A DNA stretch of 23,378 nucleotides from an uncultured Planctomycetaceae bacterium (GTDB taxonomy: Bacteria; Planctomycetota; Planctomycetia; Pirellulales; Pirellulaceae): positions 1 to 23,378 of the forward strand of contig CAIYOB010000831.1 of NCBI GenBank assembly GCA_903927685.1, read 5' to 3'. A program made the translations under genes and the position numbers. This document shows, one piece after another, positions 13,482-20,286 of the stretch; within the stretch, counting starts at the first letter, position 1, and each line of letters starts with the position of its first letter. The notes under the pieces were generated by a model. That model was not told the origin of the DNA. It was given only the letters and a program-made list of their open reading frames with translations, and did not search any database.

Positions 13482-13671
13482 GTTGATGGTTCGGGACAAG
13501 GAATCCATTCAGGAGGCAGTTCGCCGCTTCCGCAAATTGGTGGAACGAAGCGGGATTAAGAAAGAAATGCGGCGTCGCGAGTACTACGAGAAGCCCAGCG
13601 AAATCAAACGTCGCGCCAGACTGCGGGCGGAACGACGTTCCCGCCGAACTCGCTTGACGCCAGGGATGTGA
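13474..13671 (+). CDS. rpsU: 30S ribosomal protein S21
   Basis: Small-subunit protein bS21, 65 aa, the normal length. It binds near the 3' end of 16S rRNA and helps initiation. The sequence has the family pattern: '[20 protein letters not shown]', then '[20 protein letters not shown]', then a very basic tail ending 'RTRLTPGM'. The ATG at 13474 is preceded by a strong ribosome binding site, GGGGAGGA at 13463-13470. It is monocistronic as far as can be seen. A short leader ORF may overlap its start. Confidence 0.95.
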   Translation: MVKLMVRDKESIQEAVRRFRKLVERSGIKKEMRRREYYEKPSEIKRRARLRAERRSRRTRLTPGM

Positions 13672-13980
13672 GCCGCCCACGGGGCGTCACAAACCGTTCT
13701 GGCTAGGTCGCGACATGCGGCCTGAGGCAACTCCATTCTTTACGCTCGTGCGTGGGTGTGCGCAGATGCTCTGCGCACAGATCCTGTCCGGCCATTGGCG
13801 GATCGTCGTTGGACGGAATCATTCCGCCTTCAACGGACCACAATCCGCTCGACGAAGACGTCGCGGGGCCAATCTGGGGCAGCCGCCAAAGGGATTTCGC
13901 CCTGGACTCGGCAACCCGTCTGCGACGATACTTGTGGGGGCACTCTTGCATTTCCAGCCCCAACTGTGCTGTATCGCGCC
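13672..13980. other. Intergenic region rpsU to 13981
   Basis: No gene was recognised in these 309 nt. The upstream in-frame extension of the next gene (from 13756) does not look like protein of that family. The only structure seen is a perfect hairpin at 13757-13779, listed separately. Confidence 0.5.
13757..13779. repeat. Perfect 9-bp inverted repeat downstream of rpsU
   Basis: TGTGCGCAG and CTGCGCACA flank a 5-nt loop (ATGCT). It is 86 nt past the rpsU stop. With no following T-run it is not a classical terminator; it could be a transcript-end hairpin or an operator. It is not related in sequence to families A or B. Confidence 0.5.
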
Positions 13981-14670
13981 ATGGAAACGTCGCTCCATCG
14001 CCAACTCAAAGAAATCTACGCCGACGGCGAGTCGCAACTGGAAGCGGCCCTCGATGCGTATCGAATTGACGTCGTCTGCGGCGGCGAATTGGTCGAAATC
14101 CAGCACGGCTCGCTGGCGGCCATTCGCGACAAGGTGGCGAAGCTGCTGGTGTCGCACCGCGTGCTGGTCGTCAAGCCGATTGTCAGCTGCAAGTGGATCG
14201 TCCGCCAGGACGCTCGAGGCGGGCGGGTGCTCAGCCGTCGCCGCAGTCCCAAGCAGGGTGGCGTCTTGGACCTATTCCACGAATTGGTCTATTTCACGCG
14301 GGTCTTTCCACACGCGAATCTGTCGCTGGAAGTGCCGCTGGTGGAAATCGAGGAACTGAGATACCCAGGCCACGGCCGTCGCCGGCGCTGGCGGGCGAAC
14401 GACCACCAGATCGAAGACCAGAAACTGCTGCGGGTGCACCGCGTGCACCGATTCCGCTCGGGCGATGACCTGCTGCGGCTGCTCCCGAAAGGACTGCCTG
14501 CCGTCTTTCACACCGGGCACGTGGCGGCGGGCTGCGAGGTGCCCCGCTGGGTCGCCCAACGGATGACGTACTGTCTGCGGAAGATGGGTTTGGCAGAAGA
14601 GGCAGGCAAGGAAGGCAACGCCCGCCTGTATCGGCTGCCCAAGCGACTGCGGCAGGGCAAAGCCGCATAG
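13981..14670 (+). CDS. Hypothetical 'METSLH' protein, possible PD-(D/E)xK-like nuclease fold
   Basis: A 229-aa protein. The opening METSLHRQLKEIYADGE resembles a family I recall as common in planctomycetes, and this sets the start, because no ribosome binding site is visible and the frame is open further upstream. Residues 18-65 read 'EAALDAYRIDVVCGGELVEI', then a Gln, then 'LAAIRDKVAKLLVSHRVLVV'. The Asp30 / Glu39-x-Gln41 spacing in adjacent predicted strands, with a preceding acidic helix, resembles the core of PD-(D/E)xK nucleases, with Gln in the Lys position. The middle carries 'RRSPKQGGVLDLFHELVYF' and a basic 'GHGRRRRWR' segment. The C-terminal part (about 180-225) looks like a winged helix ('VAQRMTYCLRKMGLAEEAGK', then a YRLPKR wing). 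The fold assignment is inference. Function is unknown. Confidence 0.75.
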   Translation: METSLHRQLKEIYADGESQLEAALDAYRIDVVCGGELVEIQHGSLAAIRDKVAKLLVSHRVLVVKPIVSCKWIVRQDARGGRVLSRRRSPKQGGVLDLFHELVYFTRVFPHANLSLEVPLVEIEELRYPGHGRRRRWRANDHQIEDQKLLRVHRVHRFRSGDDLLRLLPKGLPAVFHTGHVAAGCEVPRWVAQRMTYCLRKMGLAEEAGKEGNARLYRLPKRLRQGKAA

Positions 14671-14727
14671 GCGACGGACGTCGTCGGAGCGGAAGGTTCT
14701 GATCGGGTGGCTGTCGGGGCTGGCCGT

Positions 14728-14790
14728 GAGGTACGAGTGGAATGCGCCCAGCTTTTCCGTCTGGGGGCTCGCTGCATTCGACCCCAGGCA
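14728..14790. repeat. Degenerate family A palindromic repeat, copy 3
   Basis: It begins GAGGTACGAGTGG like the copies at the right edge, and it carries CTGGGGGCTCGCTGCATTCG and CCCCAGGCA. The left arm has changed to GAATGCGCCCAG, so the long stem is interrupted, but GAATGC still pairs with GCATTC. It lies between the convergent 'METSLH' gene and rplS. Confidence 0.75.
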
Positions 14791-14880
14791 GGCGCCATTG
14801 CCGGTGGGACGGATTGGCAATCCGTCCTACCTAGCCCCCGGGCACCCAGAATCCGACGGGGCACCCGGAACCGAATTCGA

Positions 14881-14905
14881 CTTGCCGGAACGAGTCCGGG
14901 GCAAG
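14881..14905 (-). terminator. Hairpin just past the rplS stop
   Basis: CTTGCC/GGCAAG, then GGA/TCC with a 2-nt bulge and a 5-nt loop. It starts 3 nt beyond the rplS stop and so is at the end of the ffh-rpsP-trmD-rplS operon. No U-tract follows, so intrinsic termination is only a possibility. Confidence 0.35.
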
Positions 14906-14908
14906 GCC

Positions 14909-15298
14909 TTACTGTTGGGCGGCAGGCGTCTCAGCCGCAGTCTCGGTGGTCCGGCGGCGTTCACGCAGACGAACGGCTTTGCCGACCCGGTCGCGCAGAT
15001 AGTACAATTTCGCGCGGCGGACGATGCCGGAACGTTTGACCTCGATCTTTTCGATCCGCGGCGAGTGCAAGGGGAACTTGCGCTCGACGCCTTCACCCGC
15101 CACGATGCGGCGGACGGCGAACATCTCGCTGACGCCACTGCCGTTGCGGGCAATCACCGTACCGGTGAAGATCTGGATGCGTTCCTTGTTGCCTTCCAGA
15201 ATCTTGGTGTGCACGTCGACGGTGTCGCCGATCTCAAACTGCGGGACTTCCTTCTTGACGTATTCCTGCTCAACCGACTTGATCACTTGTTGGCTCAT
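14909..15298 (-). CDS. rplS: 50S ribosomal protein L19
   Basis: Large-subunit protein bL19, 129 aa, the usual length plus a short Thr/Ala/Gln-rich tail. The core has '[20 protein letters not shown]', '[20 protein letters not shown]', '[20 protein letters not shown]', then '[20 protein letters not shown]', all typical. The start at ATG 15298 has AAAGGA (15305-15310) 6 nt upstream. Both the start and the ribosome binding site lie inside the end of trmD; the genes overlap by 29 nt, implying translational coupling. It is the last gene of the operon and a hairpin follows directly. Confidence 0.96.
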   Translation of the reverse strand: MSQQVIKSVEQEYVKKEVPQFEIGDTVDVHTKILEGNKERIQIFTGTVIARNGSGVSEMFAVRRIVAGEGVERKFPLHSPRIEKIEVKRSGIVRRAKLYYLRDRVGKAVRLRERRRTTETAAETPAAQQ

Positions 15299-16025
15299 GA
15301 CTGGTCCTTTCTCCGGGCTCTTCGGCGTCGGCTGGAACGGGGGCTTCCAGCAAGTCCGCACGCCGCTGTTTGGTCTTGTCGTAGCTCTGTTCCCGCCGCC
15401 ACTGAGCGATCTCCTTGTGGTGACCGGTCAGCAGCACTTCGGGAACACAGTGACCGCGATACTCTCGCGGCCGCGTATATTGGGCAAACTCTAGCCATCG
15501 ATTTCCCCGCGAGAACGAGTCATCGACGTTGCTGTCCTGATGTCCGAGCACTCCGGGTATTAAACGCACCACAGCGTCGATGATGACCATCGCCGCCACT
15601 TCCCCGCCGTTGAGCACAAAGTCACCGACGGAAAGCTCCTCGGGCTGAAGGATATCGATCACCCGTTGATCGAACCCCTCGTACCGCCCGCACAGCAGCA
15701 GCAACCGCGGCTCACCCGCCAGTTCCTCGACGATCGTCTGCGTCAGTCGCCGACCCTGGGGGGTCATTATGACCACGCGTCCCGGTTGCTGGCCCAGGGT
15801 CTGGATGTCCTCGACGGCCTCGACCACCGGCTCGACCCGCAACACCATGCCGGGACCGCCGCCAAACGGGCGGTCATCGACCTTATGATGTTTGTCGGTC
15901 GACCACCGGCGGATGTCGTGGATGAGAACTTCCACCAAGCCGCGTTGGATCGCCTTGTGCAACAAGCTTTGACCCAGGTAGCCGGGGAACATATCCGGGA
16001 ACAGGGTCAAAACGTCGAAACGCAT
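15270..16025 (-). CDS. trmD: tRNA (guanine37-N1)-methyltransferase TrmD
   Basis: Makes m1G37 in tRNAs with G36, preventing +1 frameshifting, using AdoMet bound in a trefoil knot. The protein is 251 aa. The N-terminal SPOUT domain carries '[20 protein letters not shown]', '[18 protein letters not shown]' and '[13 protein letters not shown]' with Arg114. Then come '[20 protein letters not shown]' and the catalytic Asp169 in 'DDSFSRGN', at the same number as in E. coli. The C-terminal domain has '[10 protein letters not shown]' and '[15 protein letters not shown]'. A polar tail of about 25 residues is variable, and its coding sequence overlaps the rplS start by 29 nt. It lies 29 nt after rpsP; the usual rimM is absent from this position. 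No strong ribosome binding site is visible. Confidence 0.96.
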   Translation of the reverse strand: MRFDVLTLFPDMFPGYLGQSLLHKAIQRGLVEVLIHDIRRWSTDKHHKVDDRPFGGGPGMVLRVEPVVEAVEDIQTLGQQPGRVVIMTPQGRRLTQTIVEELAGEPRLLLLCGRYEGFDQRVIDILQPEELSVGDFVLNGGEVAAMVIIDAVVRLIPGVLGHQDSNVDDSFSRGNRWLEFAQYTRPREYRGHCVPEVLLTGHHKEIAQWRREQSYDKTKQRRADLLEAPVPADAEEPGERTSHEPTSDQVG

Positions 16026-16054
16026 GTGTGGGCAGTTATCTCAGTGACCCAGCC

Positions 16055-16489
16055 CTAGCCTTCGGCAGCCGGAGCCTCAGCGGGAGCGTCGCTTGGCGCG
16101 GCCTCGGTGGCCGGGGCCGCCTCGACTGCGACAGGCTCTTCTTTCTTGGGTCGCGGCACGACTCGCGGTGGGGGCGCCATCGGCTTGGCCAGCTTGACGC
16201 GTTCCAAAGCCGCCCTCTGCTGTTCGGCATGGCTGCCGTTCGCGCCGTACTTCTTGATCAGCACCTTGACTTTGTCCGACGGTTGGGCGCCGACGCTCAG
16301 CCAGTAGCTGATGCGTTCGCCGTTCAGGATCGCACGCGCGTCGGTTTCCTTGACCATCGGGTCGTAGTAACCCAGCTCTTCGATCACCTTGCCGTCGCGG
16401 GGCGCCCGCACGTCCATCGCACAAATGCGATAGAAAGGCTGGTGCTTCCGCCCCATCTTCTTCATTCGGATTCTCACTGCCACGGACAT
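16055..16489 (-). CDS. rpsP: 30S ribosomal protein S16 with long acidic/Ala-Pro tail
   Basis: Small-subunit protein bS16, needed for 30S assembly. Residues 1 to about 95 are the canonical domain: 'VRIRMKKMGRKHQPFYRI', then 'DGKVIEELGYYDPM', then 'RISYWLSVGAQPSDKVKVLI'. The total of 144 aa exceeds the usual 80-90. The extra roughly 50 residues are Pro-rich ('PMAPPPRVVPRPKKEEP') and then Ala/Glu/Pro low complexity, probably a disordered surface tail. The ATG at 16489 has AGGAG (16493-16497) at a short 3-nt spacing. It is the second gene of the operon, 24 nt after ffh. Confidence 0.95.
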   Translation of the reverse strand: MSVAVRIRMKKMGRKHQPFYRICAMDVRAPRDGKVIEELGYYDPMVKETDARAILNGERISYWLSVGAQPSDKVKVLIKKYGANGSHAEQQRAALERVKLAKPMAPPPRVVPRPKKEEPVAVEAAPATEAAPSDAPAEAPAAEG

Positions 16490-16513
16490 TCACTCCTGTT
16501 GCGTTAAGAACTA

Positions 16514-17992
16514 TCAGGTGTTGCCTTTCTCCGCCCGCTTCTTGCGGCGGAGTTCCTTTTCGCGTTGCTTTTTGAGTTGAGCCTTTTCCTTCGAGGTCAA
16601 CCTTTTGCCGGTGCCCTTCTTGATCTTGGGGCCGCGGCTGCCGGGATCCAGCATCCCGGAGTTTTGCAGTTCGCGGATCGCCGACATTCGTTCGCCCATT
16701 CCCTTGCCGGCCATCGCCTTCATCAGCGGCGACATCATCTCGTACTGCCGCACCAGTTGGCTGACTTCCTGCGGTTCCACCCCCGCCCCGCGGGCGATCC
16801 GATTGCGGCGGCTGGGGTCGATTACCTTGGGGTTGCGGCGTTCCTCGCGGGTCATGGAGTCAATGATGCCCACCGTCTGGCGGATGCCGCCCTCGGTGTC
16901 CTCCTGCTCCAGTAGCTTGCGGAATTCGCCCATCCCCGGCATCAGGCCCATCATCTTCTGGACGAGTCCCGGCTTGGCCATTTTTTCGAGCTGCAGCTTG
17001 AAATCATCCAGCGTGAACTCGCCGGACCGCATCTTGGCTTCCAGCGCTGCCTGCTCGTCCGCATCCACGACCTTGCGGACCTCGCCGACCAGGGCCACCA
17101 TGTCGCCGAGTCCCAGGATTCGCCCGGCCATGCCCTCCGGCCGAAACGGTTCCAGGGCGTCCAGGTGCTCGCCGGTTCCGATGAACTTGATCGGCACCCC
17201 CGTGACCTGCTTGACCGACAGCAGCGCCCCGCCGCGCGCGTCGCCGTCCAGCTTGGTCATGATGACGCCGTCCAGTTCCAGCGCCTCATTGAATGCCTTG
17301 GCGCTGTTCACCGCGTCCTGGCCCGTCATGCCGTCCACGACCAGGTACACCTGGTCCGGCTGGACGCGCGTGTCGATCCGCTGCAACTGCTGCATCAATT
17401 CCTGGTCGATGGCCAGACGCCCGGCGGTGTCCAAGACCACGACCTTGATGCCTTCTTCGCGGGCCTTGCGGACCGCGTCCTGGCAGACCTTGACCGGGTC
17501 CTGGGCGCCCTTCTCCGAGTACACCGGGACGCCCAACTGCTCGCCGATCACGTGCAACTGGTCGATGGCCGCGGGCCGCTGCAAATCAGCCGCCACCAGC
17601 ATCGGCTTGACCTGATTGTCCAACAACAGCCGCGCCAACTTGCCGCACGTCGTCGTCTTTCCAGAGCCCTGCAAGCCGCAGAGCATCAGGATGTTGGTGT
17701 CCTTTTTCAGATGAAGCGACGGGTCGACGGGCCCCAACAATTGCAGCAGCTGGTCGTGGACGATCCCGACGACCTGCTGGCTGGGGTCCAGGGCCAGGAG
17801 CACCTTTTCCCCAAGCGCCCGCTGCGACACTTGGGCCATGAAGTCCTTGACGACCGAATAGCTGACGTCCGCCTCCAGCAGGGACTGTTCGACCAGCCGC
17901 AGGCCGTCGCGCATATTGCCTTCGGTCAGTTTGCCCTTGCCGCGCAAACTCTTGAAGGCTGACTTGAGTCCGTCTTGGAGTGAATCAAACAT
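16514..17992 (-). CDS. ffh: Signal recognition particle protein Ffh (SRP54)
   Basis: GTPase of the signal recognition particle, 492 aa. It binds signal sequences on nascent chains together with SRP RNA and docks to FtsY at the membrane. The N domain starts 'MFDSLQDGLKSAFKSLRGKG'. The G domain has 'GLQGSGKTTTCGKLA' (P-loop), 'AADLQRPAAIDQL', 'VLDTAGRLAIDQEL' and 'TKLDGDARGGALLS'. The C-terminal M domain is Met-rich ('LVQKMMGLMPGMGEFRKLL', 'EMMSPLMKAMAGKGMG') and ends in a Lys/Arg-rich tail. ATG 17992 was chosen from the family start; the frame is open to 18043 but that extension is not typical. It is first in an operon with rpsP, trmD and rplS. A good promoter candidate lies about 100 nt upstream. 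Confidence 0.97.
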   Translation of the reverse strand: MFDSLQDGLKSAFKSLRGKGKLTEGNMRDGLRLVEQSLLEADVSYSVVKDFMAQVSQRALGEKVLLALDPSQQVVGIVHDQLLQLLGPVDPSLHLKKDTNILMLCGLQGSGKTTTCGKLARLLLDNQVKPMLVAADLQRPAAIDQLHVIGEQLGVPVYSEKGAQDPVKVCQDAVRKAREEGIKVVVLDTAGRLAIDQELMQQLQRIDTRVQPDQVYLVVDGMTGQDAVNSAKAFNEALELDGVIMTKLDGDARGGALLSVKQVTGVPIKFIGTGEHLDALEPFRPEGMAGRILGLGDMVALVGEVRKVVDADEQAALEAKMRSGEFTLDDFKLQLEKMAKPGLVQKMMGLMPGMGEFRKLLEQEDTEGGIRQTVGIIDSMTREERRNPKVIDPSRRNRIARGAGVEPQEVSQLVRQYEMMSPLMKAMAGKGMGERMSAIRELQNSGMLDPGSRGPKIKKGTGKRLTSKEKAQLKKQREKELRRKKRAEKGNT

Positions 17993-18447
17993 GTGCGATC
18001 GTGTCCAGGAACCATTCCCGAGGCCCGTACCAGGCCGGAGCATCGAAACATCGGCGCAGGGATGGGCCGCCGCATGAGTCGAAACTCGAAAATTATGCTA
18101 AAAACCGCCGGTTTGTAAATGGCTGCTTGACGATCCGGCGAGAAGTAATTGATTTCGTTTGCCTCGGAAGACAGGTTCCGCTCCCGCTGAGAAGCAGCTA
18201 TCGGCACACCCAACACTTCCCGAGATGGTTGCCTGCCAAGGCTGGCCGTTTTATCATAATTCACTGCGAGAGAATGACTTGCAGCAATTGGTCCAACCGA
18301 AATCCAGTGGGGACAGGGCCTCGAAGCCGGTGCTTTTCCGACAAGCAGTGGAGCCTGGAGCACCGGTCTGCGGATGCCCTTTTCATTTGCCCGGGGTCAG
18401 GCACGCCAACTCCCCGCATGGTGGGGCTGCCGGCGAGAGGCGGCGGC
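17993..18447. other. Intergenic region ffh to thioesterase gene
   Basis: No protein gene was recognised in these 455 nt. The region holds the ffh promoter candidate (18092-18119) and a long-loop inverted repeat (CCGGTGCT 18327-18334 with AGCACCGG 18359-18366). I looked for the GGAA/AGCAG core of SRP RNA because of the neighbouring ffh and did not find a convincing one. Confidence 0.5.
18092..18119 (-). promoter_or_regulatory. Sigma-70-type promoter candidate for the ffh operon
   Basis: On the minus strand TTTACA (18114-18119), a 16-nt spacer, then CATAAT (18092-18097). Each hexamer matches the consensus at 5 of 6 positions. It sits in a locally AT-rich patch about 100 nt before the ffh start and points into the operon. 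Confidence 0.5.
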
Positions 18448-18918
18448 TCAGCTTCGCGAACCGGTGGGTGGAAGCGGGCCGGCTCGCGGCCTGGCGGGGG
18501 CCTCGCCGCGAATCGGCACAGGCCGCTGGTCCCGGGGCGGGCCCTCGATCGAGACGTAGGTGACCTCCGCGTCGGTCAAGTGTATCGCGGATCCATCCCG
18601 CTCGGTGTCGACGCTGACGTGCATGGTCAATGACGTGTGACCGACGCGCACCACGTGCGTGTAGAAACTGACGATGTCGCCGACCCACACGGGACGATGA
18701 AACTCGATGCTCTTCATCGCGACCGTGACCAGCAATTGATCCGGCCAGTCTCGGCTGCGGATCTCGTGCTGGGCCCCCACGGCGCCGGCCAAGTCGATAT
18801 AGCTGAGGATCACACCGCCGAAGATCGTCCCGTGGGGATTGGTATCCCGCGGCAGCATCACGGTCTTGAGCGCCAGGTAGCGTTGACTGTCGTCGGGTGT
18901 CGAGTCGGACTGGGTCAT
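18448..18918 (-). CDS. Acyl-CoA thioesterase, hotdog fold (YciA/BFIT-like)
   Basis: A 156-aa hotdog-fold thioesterase expected to hydrolyse acyl-CoA to free acid and CoA in the cytoplasm. The family signature 'DTNPHGTIFGGVILSYIDLA' runs from residue 25, with Asn27, Gly30 and the candidate catalytic Asp42. It is followed by 'VTVAMKSIEFHRPVWVGDIV' and 'THVVRVGHTSLTMHVSVDTE', all typical of the YciA group. The last 30 residues are Pro/Arg-rich and variable. The ATG at 18918 has GGGGA 6 nt upstream; the frame is open to 19185 but lacks family sequence there. It is divergent from the DUF2752 gene. Chain-length specificity is unknown. Confidence 0.88.
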   Translation of the reverse strand: MTQSDSTPDDSQRYLALKTVMLPRDTNPHGTIFGGVILSYIDLAGAVGAQHEIRSRDWPDQLLVTVAMKSIEFHRPVWVGDIVSFYTHVVRVGHTSLTMHVSVDTERDGSAIHLTDAEVTYVSIEGPPRDQRPVPIRGEAPARPRAGPLPPTGSRS

Positions 18919-18997
18919 GAGGAATCCCCGCTTGGTATCTCCCACGTGGCGTGCATTCTTGCCCATGGCGTGGAAAAACGCAATCGCCAAAACGATC

Positions 18998-19026
18998 TTG
19001 CCGCCAACGGCTTGCATCGCTATTCT
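18998..19026 (+). promoter_or_regulatory. Possible promoter for the DUF2752/exported protein pair
   Basis: TTGCCG (18998-19003), a 17-nt spacer, then TATTCT (19021-19026). Each hexamer matches the consensus at about 4 of 6. It is 21 nt before the proposed GTG start at 19048. Weak by eye. Confidence 0.25.
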
Positions 19027-19047
19027 GCCACTCGTTTTTTGGTAGTT

Positions 19048-19491
19048 GTGGAACCCTTGCAGGCTCCTCCATTGCGGCTTACGTGGGCACAGCGAGTCGT
19101 CCTGATCTCGGCTGGCGCGGCGCTGTTGTCGCTGCTGGCCGTGGCGGGCGTCCTGGCCCCCGATCCGCGCGGCCTGGGCACGCACGAGCGGCTGGGCTTG
19201 CCGCCGTGCACGTTTCGGCAGTTGACCGGTTATCGCTGTCCGTCATGCGGAATGACGACCTCGTGGGCGCATTTGGTGCGTGGCCGGGTCGGACAGGCGT
19301 TTCGGGACAACCCGGGAGGAGCCCTGCTCGGGCTGGCAACGGGGATCCTGGCGCCCTGGGCGTTGATCTCCGGGTGGCGCGGACGTTGGCTAGGAAGGCC
19401 GCTTCGCGAGCGTACTGTGTTGATCGCCGTCTGGGGGGTGATCGCCGTGACGCTGATCGACTGGAGTTACCGCGTTTTTTTCGCACTTTGA
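19048..19491 (+). CDS. DUF2752 family membrane protein
   Basis: A small membrane protein of about 147 aa. It carries the DUF2752 signature: 'LGLPPCTFRQLTGYRCPSCG' followed by MTTSWAHLVRG, with Cys54, Cys64 and Cys67, and then an 'NPGGALLGL' helix. Hydrophobic segments lie near 17-36, 91-110 and 123-140. The Cys motif suggests metal or redox chemistry, but the function of the family is unknown to me. There is no in-frame ATG; GTG 19048 is the best candidate (TTG 19057 and 19072 are alternatives) and no ribosome binding site decides it. The longer open frame upstream runs antisense to the thioesterase and is rejected. The next gene starts 15 nt after the stop, so they are probably co-transcribed. 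Confidence 0.8.
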   Translation: MEPLQAPPLRLTWAQRVVLISAGAALLSLLAVAGVLAPDPRGLGTHERLGLPPCTFRQLTGYRCPSCGMTTSWAHLVRGRVGQAFRDNPGGALLGLATGILAPWALISGWRGRWLGRPLRERTVLIAVWGVIAVTLIDWSYRVFFAL

Positions 19492-19506
19492 CACAGGGAT
19501 GTGCCT

Positions 19507-20175
19507 ATGTTCTTCGGTGTCCGCGGGGCGTGCCGGTTCACCTTGTTCCTCGCGCTAGCCGTGCCGGTGGCGACCAGTTGCGGCTGTGTCGGTCTGGGGG
19601 CGCAACTTGCGTACTGGATCAAGGGGGGCAACAAGATCGATCCGGAATTCGAGGGCATGAAGGAGAAACGCGTGGCCGTGGTGTGCGTTTCCAATGCCAG
19701 TTCCTACGGTCCCAACACGTTCTGCTCGCTGCTGGAACGGCGCATCGGGATGGCGCTCAAGGAGCAAGGCGAAGAGATCGACGTGATTTCCGCCGACGAG
19801 GTGGCGGACTGGATTGACAGCAACGACTGGAACCAGATGGACTATCGCCAGATCGGGCGCGGCGTCAACGCCGACCTGGTCCTGGGCATCGACGTGGGGG
19901 ATCTCCGCCTGCACGAGGGCCAGACGCTGTACCAGGGCCATGTGACGCTGACCGTCACGGTGTACGACATGCAGGACGACGGCAAGGTCGCTTTCCGCCG
20001 GACCATCCCGGATTTCACCTTCCCGCAAAACGGGCCGCGGCATGCGACCGAAATGAGCGAAGGCCGGTTCCGGGCCATGTTTGTCGAGGTGCTGGCGAAA
20101 CAGGTGGCCAAGTACTTCTGCCCGTACATGTTCGAGGACGATTTCGCCAAGGATGCGATGACCCTGGCGATTTAG
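19507..20175 (+). CDS. Putative exported Cys-rich/lipoprotein-like hypothetical protein
   Basis: A 222-aa protein with a signal-like N-terminus ('FTLFLALAVPVATSCGC'). The two cysteines could be lipidation sites, but the lipobox is imperfect (ATSC). The mature part starts 'GLGAQLAYWIKGGNKIDPEF', then a Rossmann-like beginning 'EKRVAVVCVSNASSYGPN'. Later segments include 'ADEVADWIDSNDWNQMDYRQ', 'ADLVLGIDVGDLRLHEGQTL' and 'YQGHVTLTVTVYDMQDDGKV'. I recall similar proteins as planctomycete hypotheticals, but no function is known to me. ATG 19507 was chosen because AGGGA (19495-19499) is 7 nt upstream; GTG 19501 in frame would be too close to it. It is probably co-transcribed with the preceding DUF2752 gene. 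Confidence 0.8.
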   Translation: MFFGVRGACRFTLFLALAVPVATSCGCVGLGAQLAYWIKGGNKIDPEFEGMKEKRVAVVCVSNASSYGPNTFCSLLERRIGMALKEQGEEIDVISADEVADWIDSNDWNQMDYRQIGRGVNADLVLGIDVGDLRLHEGQTLYQGHVTLTVTVYDMQDDGKVAFRRTIPDFTFPQNGPRHATEMSEGRFRAMFVEVLAKQVAKYFCPYMFEDDFAKDAMTLAI

Positions 20176-20178
20176 TTC

Positions 20179-20197
20179 GCTCGTCACTTTCACGAGC
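20179..20197 (+). terminator. Weak hairpin after the exported protein gene
   Basis: GCTCGT/ACGAGC with a 7-nt loop, 3 nt past the stop at 20175, followed by C-rich rather than T-rich sequence. A possible transcript end before the Hsp70 gene. Confidence 0.3.
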
Positions 20198-20286
20198 CCC
20201 CCTTCAACGCCGCACGGTTGGCGCGTAGGATGCTAATTCCAGCAGACGCATGAGTTTGGATTTTCGCGGCGTTGAGGGCAACCCCT

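Noticed and set aside
18229..18257. Plus-strand promoter-like TTGCCT-17-TATCAT
   Set aside because: No plus-strand gene follows for almost 800 nt, so there is nothing to support it beyond chance similarity. An unannotated small RNA cannot be excluded.
17993..18447. SRP RNA gene next to ffh
   Set aside because: I looked for the conserved GGAA tetraloop and AGCAG internal loop in a long hairpin and found no arrangement that pairs convincingly. A covariance-model search would settle it.
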